Assembly (NCBI GenBank): GCA_948567375.1
Contig: OX419756.1
Span: 70,198,333-70,262,332 of the forward strand
DNA from: Lunularia cruciata
Taxonomy: Eukaryota > Streptophyta > Marchantiopsida > Lunulariales > Lunulariaceae
Direction: 5' to 3'
Length of the DNA: 64,000 nt
The notes beneath the pieces were generated by a model. That model ran no database searches and was not told the DNA's origin. It saw nothing but the letters and a program-made list of their open reading frames with translations. Positions 1 to 11,420 of the stretch are shown here, piece by piece. A program made the position numbers and the translations under genes. Numbering within the stretch: position 1 is the stretch's first letter; each line of letters starts with the position of its first letter.

Positions 1-2219
1 CTATATTTCTAATTTTATTTCTTACTATGAGATCCGCGCATTTGCTGTCTTCTCGTGACCTCTAACTTCCCGTCAGTTCATGTCCTCCGGTGTATCCCAC
101 TAACATTCACCCATATCATTACCTTTCCGGGCTGTCAATTTATCAAGTTCACCCGCTTCAATATACGTAAGAATGAACCTCAGGTTTCATCCCGTCTCCC
201 ATCATTCTCAACTTTCAAAGTATCCCGAGTCCGGAAGTAGTTTATCAAGCTAACCTTGAGCATAAACAACGTTGGACCTGCCTGAACCGAATTGACCTGA
301 CCATGATGCCCTTTGGAAACCCGGAACACTGCCGTTATAATTTAATAACAGCATGAATTCTGCATTTTTCAAATTCATCATCTCCGGCGACCTCGAATGG
401 ACTGTTGTCGATGATTTGATGGTAAAGTTTGAGGGGCATAAACTCAAAGGGCGACGTGGTTGATATCTTACAATTTAATATAAGTGATCATCTTCTGTAT
501 TAGGCTCAGAGGCTGAGACGCTCTGGTGCCTGATGATCATTCGGGCTTATATTTTGGGTTTTTCACACATTAGATGAGGAGCTTTTTGAAGCTTATGTTA
601 CAGGCAGTCCAAACGTGCTCTAGAGTAAATGTATATTGCAGCTCCTTATGGATGGTACATGTATGGATGCTCTGTACATAACGCCACGTGTTTAGTTTAG
701 ATTGGCATGTTTGGAAATAGTATCAGACGACATTTAAATCAGGTTATTCAAGAAGCTTTTGACAACACTTGAGAGATAGTGCACCTCTAAACTGTACGAA
801 CTTATCTGGTCTCTAAACTGTATGGTAGTCCAAAATAATCTCTCATCTCAATTTGCAGTCCTCTCGGTCCTCTCCTCCTTCTCGTCCATCAAATTTTGTA
901 AAAGTTTATCCATGGTCCAATACAAAACATTTTGGTTACTAATTATAATTAGGTAGAGATGTCTTTCGTATGCATTGTCTTCTTGAAGTGGAATCGTATT
1001 GATTTCTTTCCATAGTCTACCCTAATCTTCAACACAAGCAGTTTGCGTGTTCCCTTAGCTAAATATACTAACAGGTTTTTTTCTTTCGGACAGAGCTAAT
1101 TGTATACTGCAGTATTTCCCGAAGAGCAATACATAACACGTAAATTCCAAAACTTGGTCATCTTGATATTGGCGAAGAATTGTTGCTATGAAGTGACTTG
1201 GGATGAGGCACCGCTCGCTGTGCCCAATACTAGATGTCCTCAAGATGGGAGATCCATATGGATTTAATACACGCCATGATAAAGTATCCACGATGCCATT
1301 CAAATCCATACAGGAAATATGTAACTGTCGTGAGAAAGCCACGAATACCTTCATCGTATAAATCTCCTCATTTTCTCCTAGAAGTATTGACTTGCTTATC
1401 TTTCGAGGAGTAATGAGCAAAAAACCTAACTTACGAATCTCCGATTAGTAAAGTACCAAGTGATCTCTTCCTTACAAGAGGAATAAAGCAAGGCAAAATG
1501 AACAGTAGATTGTAGTGAGTACAACAATAATCAAACTTGAACTTAGTCATCATTCGAAAGGATTTATTTTGAATTCTCTCTATAATATATCAGTTAATAT
1601 TTCTTTTTGTTTAAATTTATCAAGCTAATAGTTATATTAAAATTTTGGGGAAATACTCATCTAACTCAATGATGGAGATGACAAGTCAGTTCTGAGAAAT
1701 TAGGTCTGGACAGTGTGCAAGCTCTAAATTTCTTTGAAACATCATTTTCAGTTTTGGCATTTACTTCTTCTTTGATTGATTAGTCCCTCAGAAGAAAAAA
1801 ATGATTTTGTGTTTAAGATCTAGATATTTATGAAATCTAGTTTTTAATTCTGGTGTCTACTTAATTTTAATTAAGAAAATTAGAATCTGTAGCCTGAAGT
1901 CAATTAGTTATGTTTACAACAAACATGGTCCAATCCGTCCATCATTTTAGGATTATATTTCTCCATAAACGTAAATGCAAGTAGTACAAATTTTATTGTG
2001 TTGTCTATGTCACATGAGTAAGGAAAATCGCTTCTAACACTATTTAATGGATGTGGTAAGTATTTTTGGTTGTTATTTCCGTCCTAGTTGATAGTGATCA
2101 ATAGATAATAATTTAATGCTTAGAATTACAATCATCATACTCCTCTGACAAGTCAAGTTATAATCTAAAAATATGTCAAGGAATAAATAAAACCCAACTC
2201 ACCTAAGAGAAGTAAACCG
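1..2219. other. no supported gene
   Basis: No reading frame here has recognisable homology. A minus-strand open stretch at 1055-1420 (121 codons, no ATG at its 5' end) is the longest, but it shows no motif and no clear splice sites. Base composition drops to AT-rich between about 1560 and 2200. No RNA gene or repeat boundary was seen. Confidence 0.4.
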
Positions 2220-2224
2220 CATGT

Positions 2225-2980
2225 GAAAACAAGAAGGGTGGGAAGATCCCATCAAGCCTCACAAGGAAAAGACATAAGGGGTAATGGGTTTAGGAATTTG
2301 CACTTCCACACCTACGATATTTGAGCTATCCAAGTCATATGGTCTACAAAAACTTGGAGCATCCAAAGAAACATCACCTAGAGTGATTGCTCTCTTATGG
2401 ATTGCATCAACCAATGCTCTCTGGAGAGCAATGGACACATGTTATTTAAAAATGCTATAAAATATGACAGCAAGAGTGATACTATCTGACATCTAGAAAT
2501 ATATACCCTTGTGCACTCCATGACAAATATATCAAATGTTATGTCCATCACTCCATATAACTCCAAGGCTAGAGGAACAAAGAGGTGACCTTGCTACATA
2601 CCCTATAGTTGGAGACCTTGCCTACTGCCACTCTACTTGCCGCTCATCCAAGAGGACAGATGGTCACTCCTTCCAACTTTGCATCATGGGTGGGGTCTAT
2701 GACCACAATATTTGTAACTATCACTTGATCATCCTAGACCAAGTACAAATATGTCATGCCTCATGTCATATGTAGCATACCAACGCTCCCACGCTCCATC
2801 CAAGCAAGGTAGTGCCATGGAAAGCACTATATCCTTGATAGCATATGTGTGTAACTACACTTTGTCTTCCAAAAAGACACCATGTCATATGGACCATTGC
2901 TACATCTAGTATAGAACAACACTCACATGTGAGTAATGAAGATGTAGATGGGTGGACTAAACCTAGGTAGAATCTCATCA
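2225..2980 (-). pseudogene. degenerate RT-like retroelement ORF, C-terminal part (copy i)
   Basis: Read on the minus strand in shifting frames, this contains peptides shared with the remnants at 58.3-58.95 kb and 59.3-59.6 kb: VIDPTHDAKLEG and GKVSNYR near 2620-2700, LELYGVMDITFDIFVMECTR near 2505-2567, then (N)VSIALQRALVDAIHKR and GDVSLDAPSFCRPYDL near 2330-2430. From memory these resemble the C-terminal part of an RT-associated ORF common in early land plants and algae, so the class (non-LTR or other) is inference. Several stops and frame changes separate the blocks, so it is dead. No element ends could be fixed. Confidence 0.5.
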
Positions 2981-4039
2981 CTATAGAGAAAATAGTTGGG
3001 GTAAGTTGGAATGCACTAATGCATTAGGGAAACTTCTTGTATTACTAACAAACCTATGCTAGACAATTTCTCATTGTTATGTCTTGGATTTTCTCTCTAC
3101 TAATGAATGTTTGTGATTTTAGGGATCCATCAAGTATGTCTCTATTCCTTCCTTCCTCTTACTCATGTGGATTCTTTTCTTTCTTGCCTGATCTTCATTA
3201 TGAGGCTGAGACCCCTAGGCTTATTTATGTGCCTGCACTCCTGCTTGCCCTTTCATTCCACACTTCCGTTTTTGTTCTTCTAATTTTTTGACATTCCCAC
3301 TACTTATGAGCGGCACTTTGGGGGACCAAACAAGTTTGCCTTGGCACTCATGAGTTTTCAAGCAGAAACTTGACACAAAGGGTATTGACACTGGCTCAAC
3401 TACTTAGGCATTGCATGAGGCACTGATGAAGTCATATGTGTTTTTGTGGAGCTTTACTATCGCCGACTATTGCTTCTCATTGGTATTAGTGTCTCAGGAC
3501 TCAAGCATCCATAAAGCTTGTTGCAATATACTTTATATCCTGTCCTCTTTTGTTTTGCTCTTGTTTCACTCTTACACTTTGACATGTCTCCACAACCACA
3601 CCATCCATAAAATCTTGCATTGTTCCACTCCTCCATTCCCTAGCTAATTCCCTCCCTACTATTTTTCCTTCACTCTTTGCATGATTCATGGTTTGACCTC
3701 TCGCATGTGTAGTGATTCCTACCCAACTCCAACCCCCTTTTTTTCATTTTCATCATTCATGCATTGCTTACTAGCGGTCTATTACATAACGTTTCCTATT
3801 TCTTGCAGTAGTTTGGATAGATGTTCAGGATTCCATGTTGTCTACTAGTCCATTAGATATATGTATTCTCAATTTGTTTCAATTATGCCTTTGCTCCAGG
3901 TTGCATTTGATGCATTCTACCTTATGGATTTGCCACTATTCTAGCATTATGAATCATGTACATCTTACTTATCAATCATTTTCATTTCATGAGTTTTGGA
4001 TAACTTGTTCTTAGAACTGCTTCTACTCTCATATAAATA
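2981..4039. other. no supported gene
   Basis: The sequence is T-rich, with only short open frames (70-78 codons) lacking motifs. It could be more of the retroelement remnant at 2225-2980, but no alignable peptide was found. No RNA gene or clear repeat seen. Confidence 0.35.
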
Positions 4040-4510
4040 TATGTAACCAATCTCTATCCTGATTCTTTAACATGGAACCTGTTTTCAGATGATAGATTCA
4101 TATAAGGTTTTCTTGAGAAGGTTCAAACTGATAAGTCTTTTGTCCATGTGTTTAAATCTTTCTTTTAACTCAAAGTGAATTTCATCATGTAAGTCATATC
4201 TTTCAGGTTAGTTAAATTAACCATATTTAACACTTTCAATGTCCAACTTAGGTGAGAACATCAATTTTACAAAGATTAGTTCTTTGATATTTATATGTTT
4301 TGACTTTTAGAATTAAGATAAAGATATATGTGTTCATAATCCAAATATTTCTATCTCAAGTTTGAATAATTGTGTTTTAAATTTTGGAAAATGTGGTAAT
4401 GTGCTTAATTTAATTTAAAATTTTTTTTAAGATGTCTAAAAATAATTTACATAGTGATCATCATGTAGGTAATATTAATTAGATAGTTCTTCACTTTAGA
4501 AAACACTTAA
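4040..4510 (+). repeat. dispersed repeat, copy 1 (inverted partner at 35400-35860)
   Basis: About 460 bp, read forward, match the reverse complement of 35400-35860. Shared blocks include the 'ctctatcctgattctttaacatgg' region near 4055, 'aaagattagttctttgatat' near 4270, and the stretch around 'gatagttcttcactttag' near 4481. Identity by eye is moderate with small indels. No convincing protein is encoded. It ends just before the left LTR of F1-a, so F1-a may have inserted at or near its edge. Confidence 0.6.
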
Positions 4511-4557
4511 AGATTAATATATCTTTAATCATAAAGACCTCCCACATAGAGTAAAAT

Positions 4558-4983
4558 TGAAAAGACCAAGACTGAAGAGAGAAATAGGAGAATGTAAGAT
4601 CACATTGAGACACCTAAATGTGGGTAAACTCCGAGTGCCTAGTATGAGCTTCAGTTCTGGTATTTATATAGAGCATACAAGGCTCTTGAGGAGCTTCTCA
4701 AGAAGCTTCCTTGAACCACTTTCTTGGAGTGCAAGCCAAGTTCACCAAGAAGCTTCTCCAAAAGCTTCCTTCTAGAAGCCATCTACTTGGCTTGCAAGCT
4801 AAGCTAGTTGGAAGCTTCTTGAAGTGTCCTTCTAAAAACTATTTACTGGGGGTGCAAGTTTGGCTAGCCGTGAAGCTTCCCTAGAAGCTTCCTAGATACT
4901 TTTGGAATATTCTCGGCTAATTTGGCCTATTTGTTACTTCGTTAGCCCTAAGTAACTTTGGTGCTAAACTCCATATTGCTACA
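4558..4983 (-). repeat. F1-a 3' LTR (left)
   Basis: Aligned with the F1-b LTRs from TGAAAAGACC (TGTAAAAGACC in F1-b) to ATTGCTACA. It is rich in GAAGCTTC palindromes as in F1-b, and GAATATTC survives near 4906, a partial heat-shock element. It is followed inward by TATTCCCCCAC, the remnant of the polypurine tract on the minus strand. It is much better preserved than its partner at 9440-9847. Confidence 0.85.
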
Positions 4984-5015
4984 TATTCCCCCACTATTAG
5001 TTGGTGATATCCTCG

Positions 5016-6150
5016 TTACCAGTGAAGTTTCAAACTCTTGGATGGCAGTTTGTGCATTTTGGAGATGAGAAAGAGGTTCTCATGTGGCATCATGAAGGAG
5101 ATACACTTTCCAAAGGACCTTATACTCCGTATGTTCTTGATGCCCTTGTTAAATATGCCAACAGGCAAGGATACAATCAACTTCATAGTCCACATGATTG
5201 TTGATAGGGATGGGAAGATGAGGAGGTTGGACACGAGAGGAAAAAGAAGCGGATTATGGACAAAGTGTTTCAACTTGGAAATATGAAAGATAGGGTGGAT
5301 GTGCATATGACAAGGCAAGGCAATAAGCAACAAGAGAAATGATTTGTGTGATCTGAAAGGGTCCTATCTAATTAGGAGCAAGTTTACAAACTTGAGTATC
5401 AAGTGGGAGGAGTAGGTTACTAGATGAGAACATGAACTTCTCACCAACTTGAAAGGTGAGATCTTGACAATGGTGGTCTTGACAATTGTTTGACAATTTT
5501 GGGCAACAAGGAAGTGATTGGCTTGTTGGAGGGAATGGGATATGGTGGTCAAGAAGCTTGAAGCATGAGAGACATGAGATGGAAGAGGAGCAAAAAGAGA
5601 ATTTGGAACAAGTGGATCTTGGCTAAAATTGAGGAAGAAAGGAGAGAATCCGGCATCAAGCATCATGAGATGCCGCGTGTACTCATCTCTATACTAGATT
5701 GTCAAAGTAGATTTGTGCCAAGGTTGGAGCATCCACAATATCAACTGTTGGTGCCAAATGGATTTGCTTATTAAGCTTATCCACAAATACAACAATTGTT
5801 ATGTGACCTTGCTTTGTCTTGGGCAAGGAGGGATTGAGATCTAAGCTCGTGTGTTCCCAATGAGTAGATGGAATGGGGAGTGGTTGAAGGAGTCCACTTG
5901 GTTTCTGGTTCATGGCCTTGTTGCATTGGTAGGTCTCACATGATTGGACATCTTGTGCCATGTTAGGCCACCACCATTGGCATTGGAGGGTACCCAAGGT
6001 CTTATCCACGCCCATGTGACTAGCAATTGGTAAATCATGGGTTTCTTGAAGGCGCACAAGTTGGAGATCACCTTTGGTTGGAACATAGATCTGGTCTTCA
6101 TCAAATAGAAGGCCTTCCTTGATGGAGAAGGTGTTTTACTCCTTGTCACA
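5016..6150 (-). pseudogene. F1-a integrase and C-terminal Pol remnant
   Basis: Minus-strand blocks in order: integrase zinc-finger region with HDLPIASHMGVDKTL and WWWPNM (5870-6057), core start with VVFVDKLNKQIHLAP (5690-5780), then FFLNFSQDPLVPNSLFAPLP (about 5590-5650) and the pre-chromodomain LPCHMHIHPIFHISKLK (about 5260-5320). Between QIYFDN and FSPFFLNF about 330 bp of the core is missing, including the second and third catalytic acidic residues. A short segment of that core is present but flipped (5655-5690). The zinc finger has also lost its usual C-x2-C. Confidence 0.85.
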
Positions 6151-7602
6151 TGCTACAACCATGACCTTCTACCATCTAAAAGAATGGATCTTTTTGTAAA
6201 GTTGTCCTAAACTTAGTTTGGACTTTGGAATCGATTGACATTGTCATAATTGCCACCATGATAAGAGGAAGAGACTTCAAATCAGGTTGTTGTGATAGGG
6301 CATCAAGAATGGTATGGAACCTATTGGGTTTATACTCAAGTTTGATGCCAAAAAATTGTAGTTGTTCCTCCCATTGATGATGTCAACTCTTCATGTGTTC
6401 CAAATGTATGGTCTACAAAAAGGGCTTGTGATCAATTTTCATGACCACTTGTTTCTCCAATAGATAATGTCTCCATACCTTGGTGGAATATACCATCGCT
6501 AGTTATTCCCAATCTTGAGAAAAGTAATTCCTTTCTGTTGTATTGAGTCTACAAGACACAAAGGCAATAGGATGTAATCCATCTATGAATTCTTGTTGCA
6601 ACATGGCTCCAATTGCAAAGTTAGAACCATCAAAATCAACCACACATGTTAGTTGAGGATCATATGGTTAAAAAATTGGCCTTGAAGACACCATATGTTT
6701 CAACTTTTGGAATGCTTCTTTGTGCTTGTTGATCTATGGAAAGCTCAAGTTCTTCTCCAAGAGATTGGTCAATGGTGCGGCCATATGAGCATAATAGTGG
6801 ATGAATCATTGATAAAAACTAGCCAATCCACTAAATGCACGTACTTTAGTAGCATCCTTTGGAGTAGGCCAATCAATGATGGACTTGATTTTCTCCTCTT
6901 CCATCTTGATCCCCTCTGATAAGATCTTGTGATCCAAGAAGGTAATTTCCTTCTGCCAAAAGGTACACTTTGACTTCTTACAATAAAATTTCTACCATCA
7001 TAATCATCTTAGGACTTCCGACACGTGATTCACATGTTCTACCTCTATCTTACTATAGATTAAGATATCATCCAAGAACACCACCATGTACCGATCCAAC
7101 AGTCCATCCAACACCCAATGCATCTTATACATGAAGATTGTTAGAGCATTAGTGAGCCAAAAGGCAATCTTTCCACCTCCTTATCAATAAGGATTTGCCA
7201 ATAGCCACTACCAAGATCCAACTTGGAGAAGTATTGTGCTCCACTCAATTGATCAACCAAGTCATCAATTCGAGGCAAGGGGTATGCATTCTTCATTGTT
7301 TGTTTATTGAACCCATGGTAGTGAATATAAAAACAAAGTCTTCCATCATTCTTTCGAACTAATAGTATTGGCACTTCCCAAGGAGATGCACTATGTTGTA
7401 TGAAATCCTTCTCCAACAACTCCATAAGTGTTATTTGCAACTCTTCCAACTCCTTTGGTGAGAGGCAATAGATTGGTCTACTCATTGGAGTACTCTTTGG
7501 CAATAACTCAATCTTGAAGGGCATACCACAATCAAAGGGTAATCCCTTTGGCAGATCATCCAAAAACACATACGCAAACTCTTGAACTATTTGATCAACC
7601 AT
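6151..7602 (-). pseudogene. F1-a reverse transcriptase / RNase H remnant
   Basis: The minus-strand RT N-terminal part is open at 7141-7602 and shows the family sequence [15 protein letters not shown] (here [13 protein letters not shown]), [14 protein letters not shown] and [16 protein letters not shown]. The palm region around 7030-7140 is broken by a frameshift, and the RNase H region (6250-6700) is readable only as scattered peptides. In F1-b the same stretch is one frame with isolated stops. The part between protease and RT (7680-7800) has about two units of the 60-bp repeat that is present three times in F1-b. Confidence 0.85.
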
Positions 7603-7859
7603 TGCTTGATGAGGCTCCTAACTCTCCTCAGATTCTCCTTGTGCAATTGGCTTGATCCACACTGCAAAAATAGACTTATCCTCCTCCAAAGCTTACTCTA
7701 TGGCTACTTCACTAACAAACTTCCCATGTATGGACTCATCTCTCTTCAAAGCTAACCCTATGGTTACCTTCTAAAACAACTTCCTATCTTGGGACTAACT
7801 ATTCGTAGGTGTCTTACTCAGAGATGCCAAATGACCTAATTGGAAATTCTTACCTTGGT

Positions 7860-8280
7860 GTTCTGCTTGAATTTATCATCGGTTCCAATCAAATTGAACC
7901 TTATGACATTCAAGCCAAGGCAAGAATGATATCATAGTGTAGATGTGTCATTATAAATCTCCAAATATGCACTCCAAATATTCCTTTCAAATCCTTAATG
8001 TAACATGATGTGAGGCATGGAATGCATAACCCTTTCTACCATCCGCCATCATTAATTTGCTTCCAATAACTAACTTGATAGGAATATGTAATTTGTTTGC
8101 TAATTGCATGGACATGCAATTCTTTGAACTTCCAAAATCAACCAAAATCCTACAACACCAATCAAATATCATACATTGCAAGTGAAGCAAACCTGCATAG
8201 GTCGAGCCCTTGATCCCATTGGAACTAATTAAGTTCCCAATGGGCGGCTCAAATTCTTGTATTGGGATTTGTTGTTTCCT
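7860..8280 (-). pseudogene. F1-a protease remnant and gag/pol junction
   Basis: Retropepsin-like frame at 7987-8190 with CRILVDFGSSKNCMSM, where F1-b has the active-site motif DSGSS. The serine after the catalytic aspartate is changed to phenylalanine. At 8274-8280 the slippery heptamer reads AGGAAAC on the minus strand instead of GGGAAAC. The following stem keeps six pairs (CCCAAT/ATTGGG), with both strands changed relative to F1-b. Confidence 0.75.
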
Positions 8281-9180
8281 TGATCAATGTGTTCCATAGA
8301 CTCCATCTAGGAAATTTGTTGAGGTCGCCCATTCCTAAGTGGACATTCAACAACACAATGTCCAACTTGGTGATAAAAAAAACAACCACCATTTTGTTGT
8401 AATCTTTTTGTATTTGTTGTACCAAGTGGTCTACGTTGGACAACATTAATCTCCATTAGTGCCGGTTCCTCCACCTATGCGTAGTGTATTTGTAGGTTTT
8501 GTGTAGGTCAAGGTAGTAACCAAGTTGTCACAACCAAGGAGTCAAAGTGCTCAACTAATTGCATGGCTTCTTCTATGTTTTGTGGTTCCCACATGGTCCT
8601 CTTCAATTTGGTTCGTGATTTCAAACCCCTCACAAATCTATCCAAAACTTCACCTTCTTGTATATCTAGAATCTACATGATAATGTTTTGGAATTACGTG
8701 ATATAGTTCCTTATAGAGCCAATTTTTTTCAACCCCGCCAACTTATCTCGTGCAACTCGAGTGGTATTTATAGTTTAAAATTGATCAAGTATTGCATTCT
8801 TGAATTTTACACATGTCAAGATTAGTACAACAATTTTTTGTTCAGCTTGTTCCACTTGGGATCATCACCAAAGTTTTTTCTACACCATCCAATTGGCTAG
8901 AAACCAAGAGAATCTGTTTTTGTTCATTTTGAAGATTGGTAGTTTCAAAGTAATGTTTGCAATCAAACACAAAATTCTCCATTGTGCCCGAGAGATTCTT
9001 ACCTTCAACACCTTGGGTTTTGGAGATTGGATTTGATCTTCTCCATCTCAAACTAGTGCTCTCTCTACATGTTCTTGTCGTTATTGGTTTTGTTCATCCA
9101 ACAATCAAGTAGGTGTTCAATTTGTTGTTGCACAGCAATGATAATGTTTCATATTTCCACCATGGTTACTACTCTATCCC
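8281..9180 (-). pseudogene. F1-a gag remnant
   Basis: The minus-strand N-terminal Gag block at 8842-9051 has SKTQGVEGKNL, TMENFVFDCKHYFETTNLQ and ILLVSSQLDGV, aligning with the Gag of F1-b. The zinc-knuckle region near 8340-8400 is still recognisable in translation but the frame is broken. The CCHC spacing is not intact. Confidence 0.8.
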
Positions 9181-9426
9181 ACTATTCATAATTTATCTAA
9201 TTTATTAACACATGGATGCAACATGTCCTTTTTTTCCCATAAGTTACAATCGGGAGTATCAAGGATTCCTCATACAAGATGATTGTATGCAAACAATCAT
9301 ACCCAAAGCACGAGGTGATGGATTGTGTGAAATGATGCTTGGGTGATACTTGGATATGAAAATCCCAATGGTTTGGCGGAAATGGACTTGGTGGTCTATA
9401 GATTCCATCCATCCATCCCAAACCTT

Positions 9427-9438
9427 GCTCTGATACCA
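9427..9438 (-). promoter_or_regulatory. primer-binding site, initiator-Met tRNA (F1-a)
   Basis: The plus strand reads GCTCTGATACCA, so the element strand reads TGGTATCAGAGC, the complement of the 3' end of plant initiator tRNA-Met. It lies one base inside the right (5') LTR and is unmutated despite the decay of that LTR. Confidence 0.9.
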
Positions 9439-9439
9439 A

Positions 9440-9847
9440 TATAAAAGACCAAGACCGAGGAGAGAAACAAGAGAATAGATCACGTTGGAATAGTTGAATG
9501 TGGGTAAAATCTGAATGTTTAGTATGAACTTTGATTATAATATTTATAAAAAACATACAAGGCTCTTTAGAATTCTCTCCAAAAAATTTTTGAAAATTTT
9601 CTTGAAATATGAACCAAATTCAAAAAAATTTCAAAAATTTCTTTCTAAAAATAATTTAATTTATTTTTAAATTAAACTAGTTAGAAACTTCTAAAAACTT
9701 TCTTCTAAATATTAATTATTTGAAATGTAAATTAAATTAATTTAAAACTTTTTCAAATTTCTTTTTAATATTTTAGAAATACTCTAAATTAATTTAACCT
9801 ATTTATTACTTTGTTAGTACTTACTAAATTTCATATATAATCTTTCA
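9440..9847 (-). repeat. F1-a 5' LTR (right), heavily AT-shifted
   Basis: Starts TATAAAAGACC next to the primer site and can be followed to about 9847. From 9540 onward, GAAGCTTC-type motifs of the left LTR have become AAAAATTT-type sequence, by parallel G-to-A and C-to-T changes. The promoter and heat-shock motifs expected here are destroyed. Confidence 0.8.
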
Positions 9848-9865
9848 TATGTTTAGACCAACCAT

Positions 9866-9870
<5 letters not shown>

Positions 9871-9943
<73 letters not shown>
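9871..9943. repeat. (TA)n microsatellite, about 36 units
   Basis: An uninterrupted TA run of about 73 bp starts 24 bp beyond the end of the F1-a right LTR. Such tracts can extrude as cruciforms and are length-variable. No function is implied. Confidence 0.97.
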
Positions 9944-9946
<3 letters not shown>

Positions 9947-11420
9947 TTTTTATCTATATATGCATTATTTGCTTCAATTGGGTACCGAAGTAGGAAGTAG
10001 ACCCCTATACCATGGTACATCGTTAAGATATTAATCATTCAAAAGTTCCATGAGAAATTACATTATCATCAGGCTGCAAAGGGAAGATTAGATCTTCATG
10101 TGCAGAGATAAGTCCACATCTTCACATCAAAAGGAAATTCAATAAATCATTTCATCACTTTTTAAAATTTTGAGAGCCAAGTCCACAACAATTACAATAT
10201 CAAATAAAGTCAAATTAATATTAAGATATTTCATTTTGAAATATAATAGATTTATTCCTTGTAATCATATATTTCTCTTTTATATTAGAGGAATTATGTT
10301 TACAGGAATATTTTATTTGGCAGATAATTCTAAAAAATTTAGAATCTATTTAAACATAAATCCATCTAATTATAAGATGAAATTTTAAGTTAATCTAATT
10401 AATAACTTATAATTAAAATTATTTTCTAGATAAATGAAACATTGATCTTTCTTTTAAATTTAGCTATTCTAAATTCCAAATTTAGATATTTGAAAGTAAA
10501 AATCTATTCATTTCTACTTTCGAATTCAGATATTTTCTTCTGAATGTCGGACTTCGGGATATTCTGTTAAGACATATGTACGCTCACTTCTGAAGCACGC
10601 CTGATCCTGAAATGCGCAGAGTATTACGGAGTTTGGATAGGGTAAAAAGGCATAATTTTTTTTTAAAGAACGGATTTATGGTCGGAGATCTAAGAGAATT
10701 TGTTCTTTGGGACAAATCAAGAGAAGCAGATTCTGAAGCACAGACAAAGTAACTGGCGAAGCACAGAAGATCAGGTGGTTTAAGATTGTCGATCTAATCC
10801 TCTCATCGAGGGCGGGCAGAAGAGAGGGGTGCTCACGTTTGTTAGTAATATGGAGTTCGTTAGTAGATCCTTTATACAATGCACTTGGCGGACTGATGGT
10901 GACCATGGATCTTGAATTGAGTAGAAATGGATCTGACTTTTAACTCAGTGCAGTCCCGGGAAGGTACTGGCTAGGTAGCAATGGACGCACAAGCAGGGAG
11001 ATGTCCAGAAAGAATATTTGAAACTAACTGAATATTTCCTGTCAGGAATTGTAGCCGGCGATAGCAGATATTTCTAAGTGCCATGTTTGCATCTCTTCCA
11101 AAACATATAATATATTCTTCTTGTCCGCATCAAGGTTTGGTCAACCTCTACAGTACAGGCTTAGCAGTGACAAAGGACATAGGACTCCAGGGCCATTAAC
11201 GATGGCCACATCACAGAAGTATACTCAGAACCTGAACAAAGAACAGGCTCGCAGGACAATCGAGAAAAATTAGGCCTTAAACCCTGACACAAATTTCAGA
11301 ACGTAAGCAAAACTCTTGAGAAAATTTCAAACGAACTTCCTGAAAGGAGACACCATGGATGGCTACATACTTCCCGTTATCCTGAGTACACGAGTTTCCG
11401 ACCAGAGTTTAAAGCCCATA
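9944..11420. other. no supported gene
   Basis: 10140-10550 is AT-rich and non-coding. From about 10550 the composition rises to ordinary genic levels. A short minus-strand frame at 10676-10906 has no motif. This stretch could contain the 3' untranslated region of the TPR gene at 11421-11844 (minus), but no clear polyadenylation signal decides it. Confidence 0.4.

Larger units (their letters stand above)
4558..9847 (-). mobile_element. Ty3/gypsy chromovirus, family 1 copy F1-a, decayed
   Basis: A 5.3-kb element on the minus strand homologous to F1-b (51794-57444). It keeps two LTRs, a primer-binding site, and remnants of gag, protease, RT, RNase H, integrase and chromodomain in the expected order, all broken by stops and shifts. 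Its internal region is about 340 bp shorter than that of F1-b, largely explained by a deletion in the integrase core near 5690. No target-site duplication is visible (AAAAT on the left, TATGT on the right), which fits age or later rearrangement. It cannot be autonomous. Confidence 0.9.

Noticed and set aside
360-465. Plus-strand peptide KFIISGDLEWTVVDDLMVKF as a last exon of a gene entering the window
   Set aside because: No clear splice acceptor before it and only faint resemblance to a known domain; too short to support.
5565-5774. Plus-strand 69-codon ORF in F1-a
   Set aside because: It is antisense shadow of integrase plus a flipped scrap of the same gene, not an independent gene.
9853-10038. 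ORF containing (YI)n
   Set aside because: It is only the translation of the TA microsatellite.
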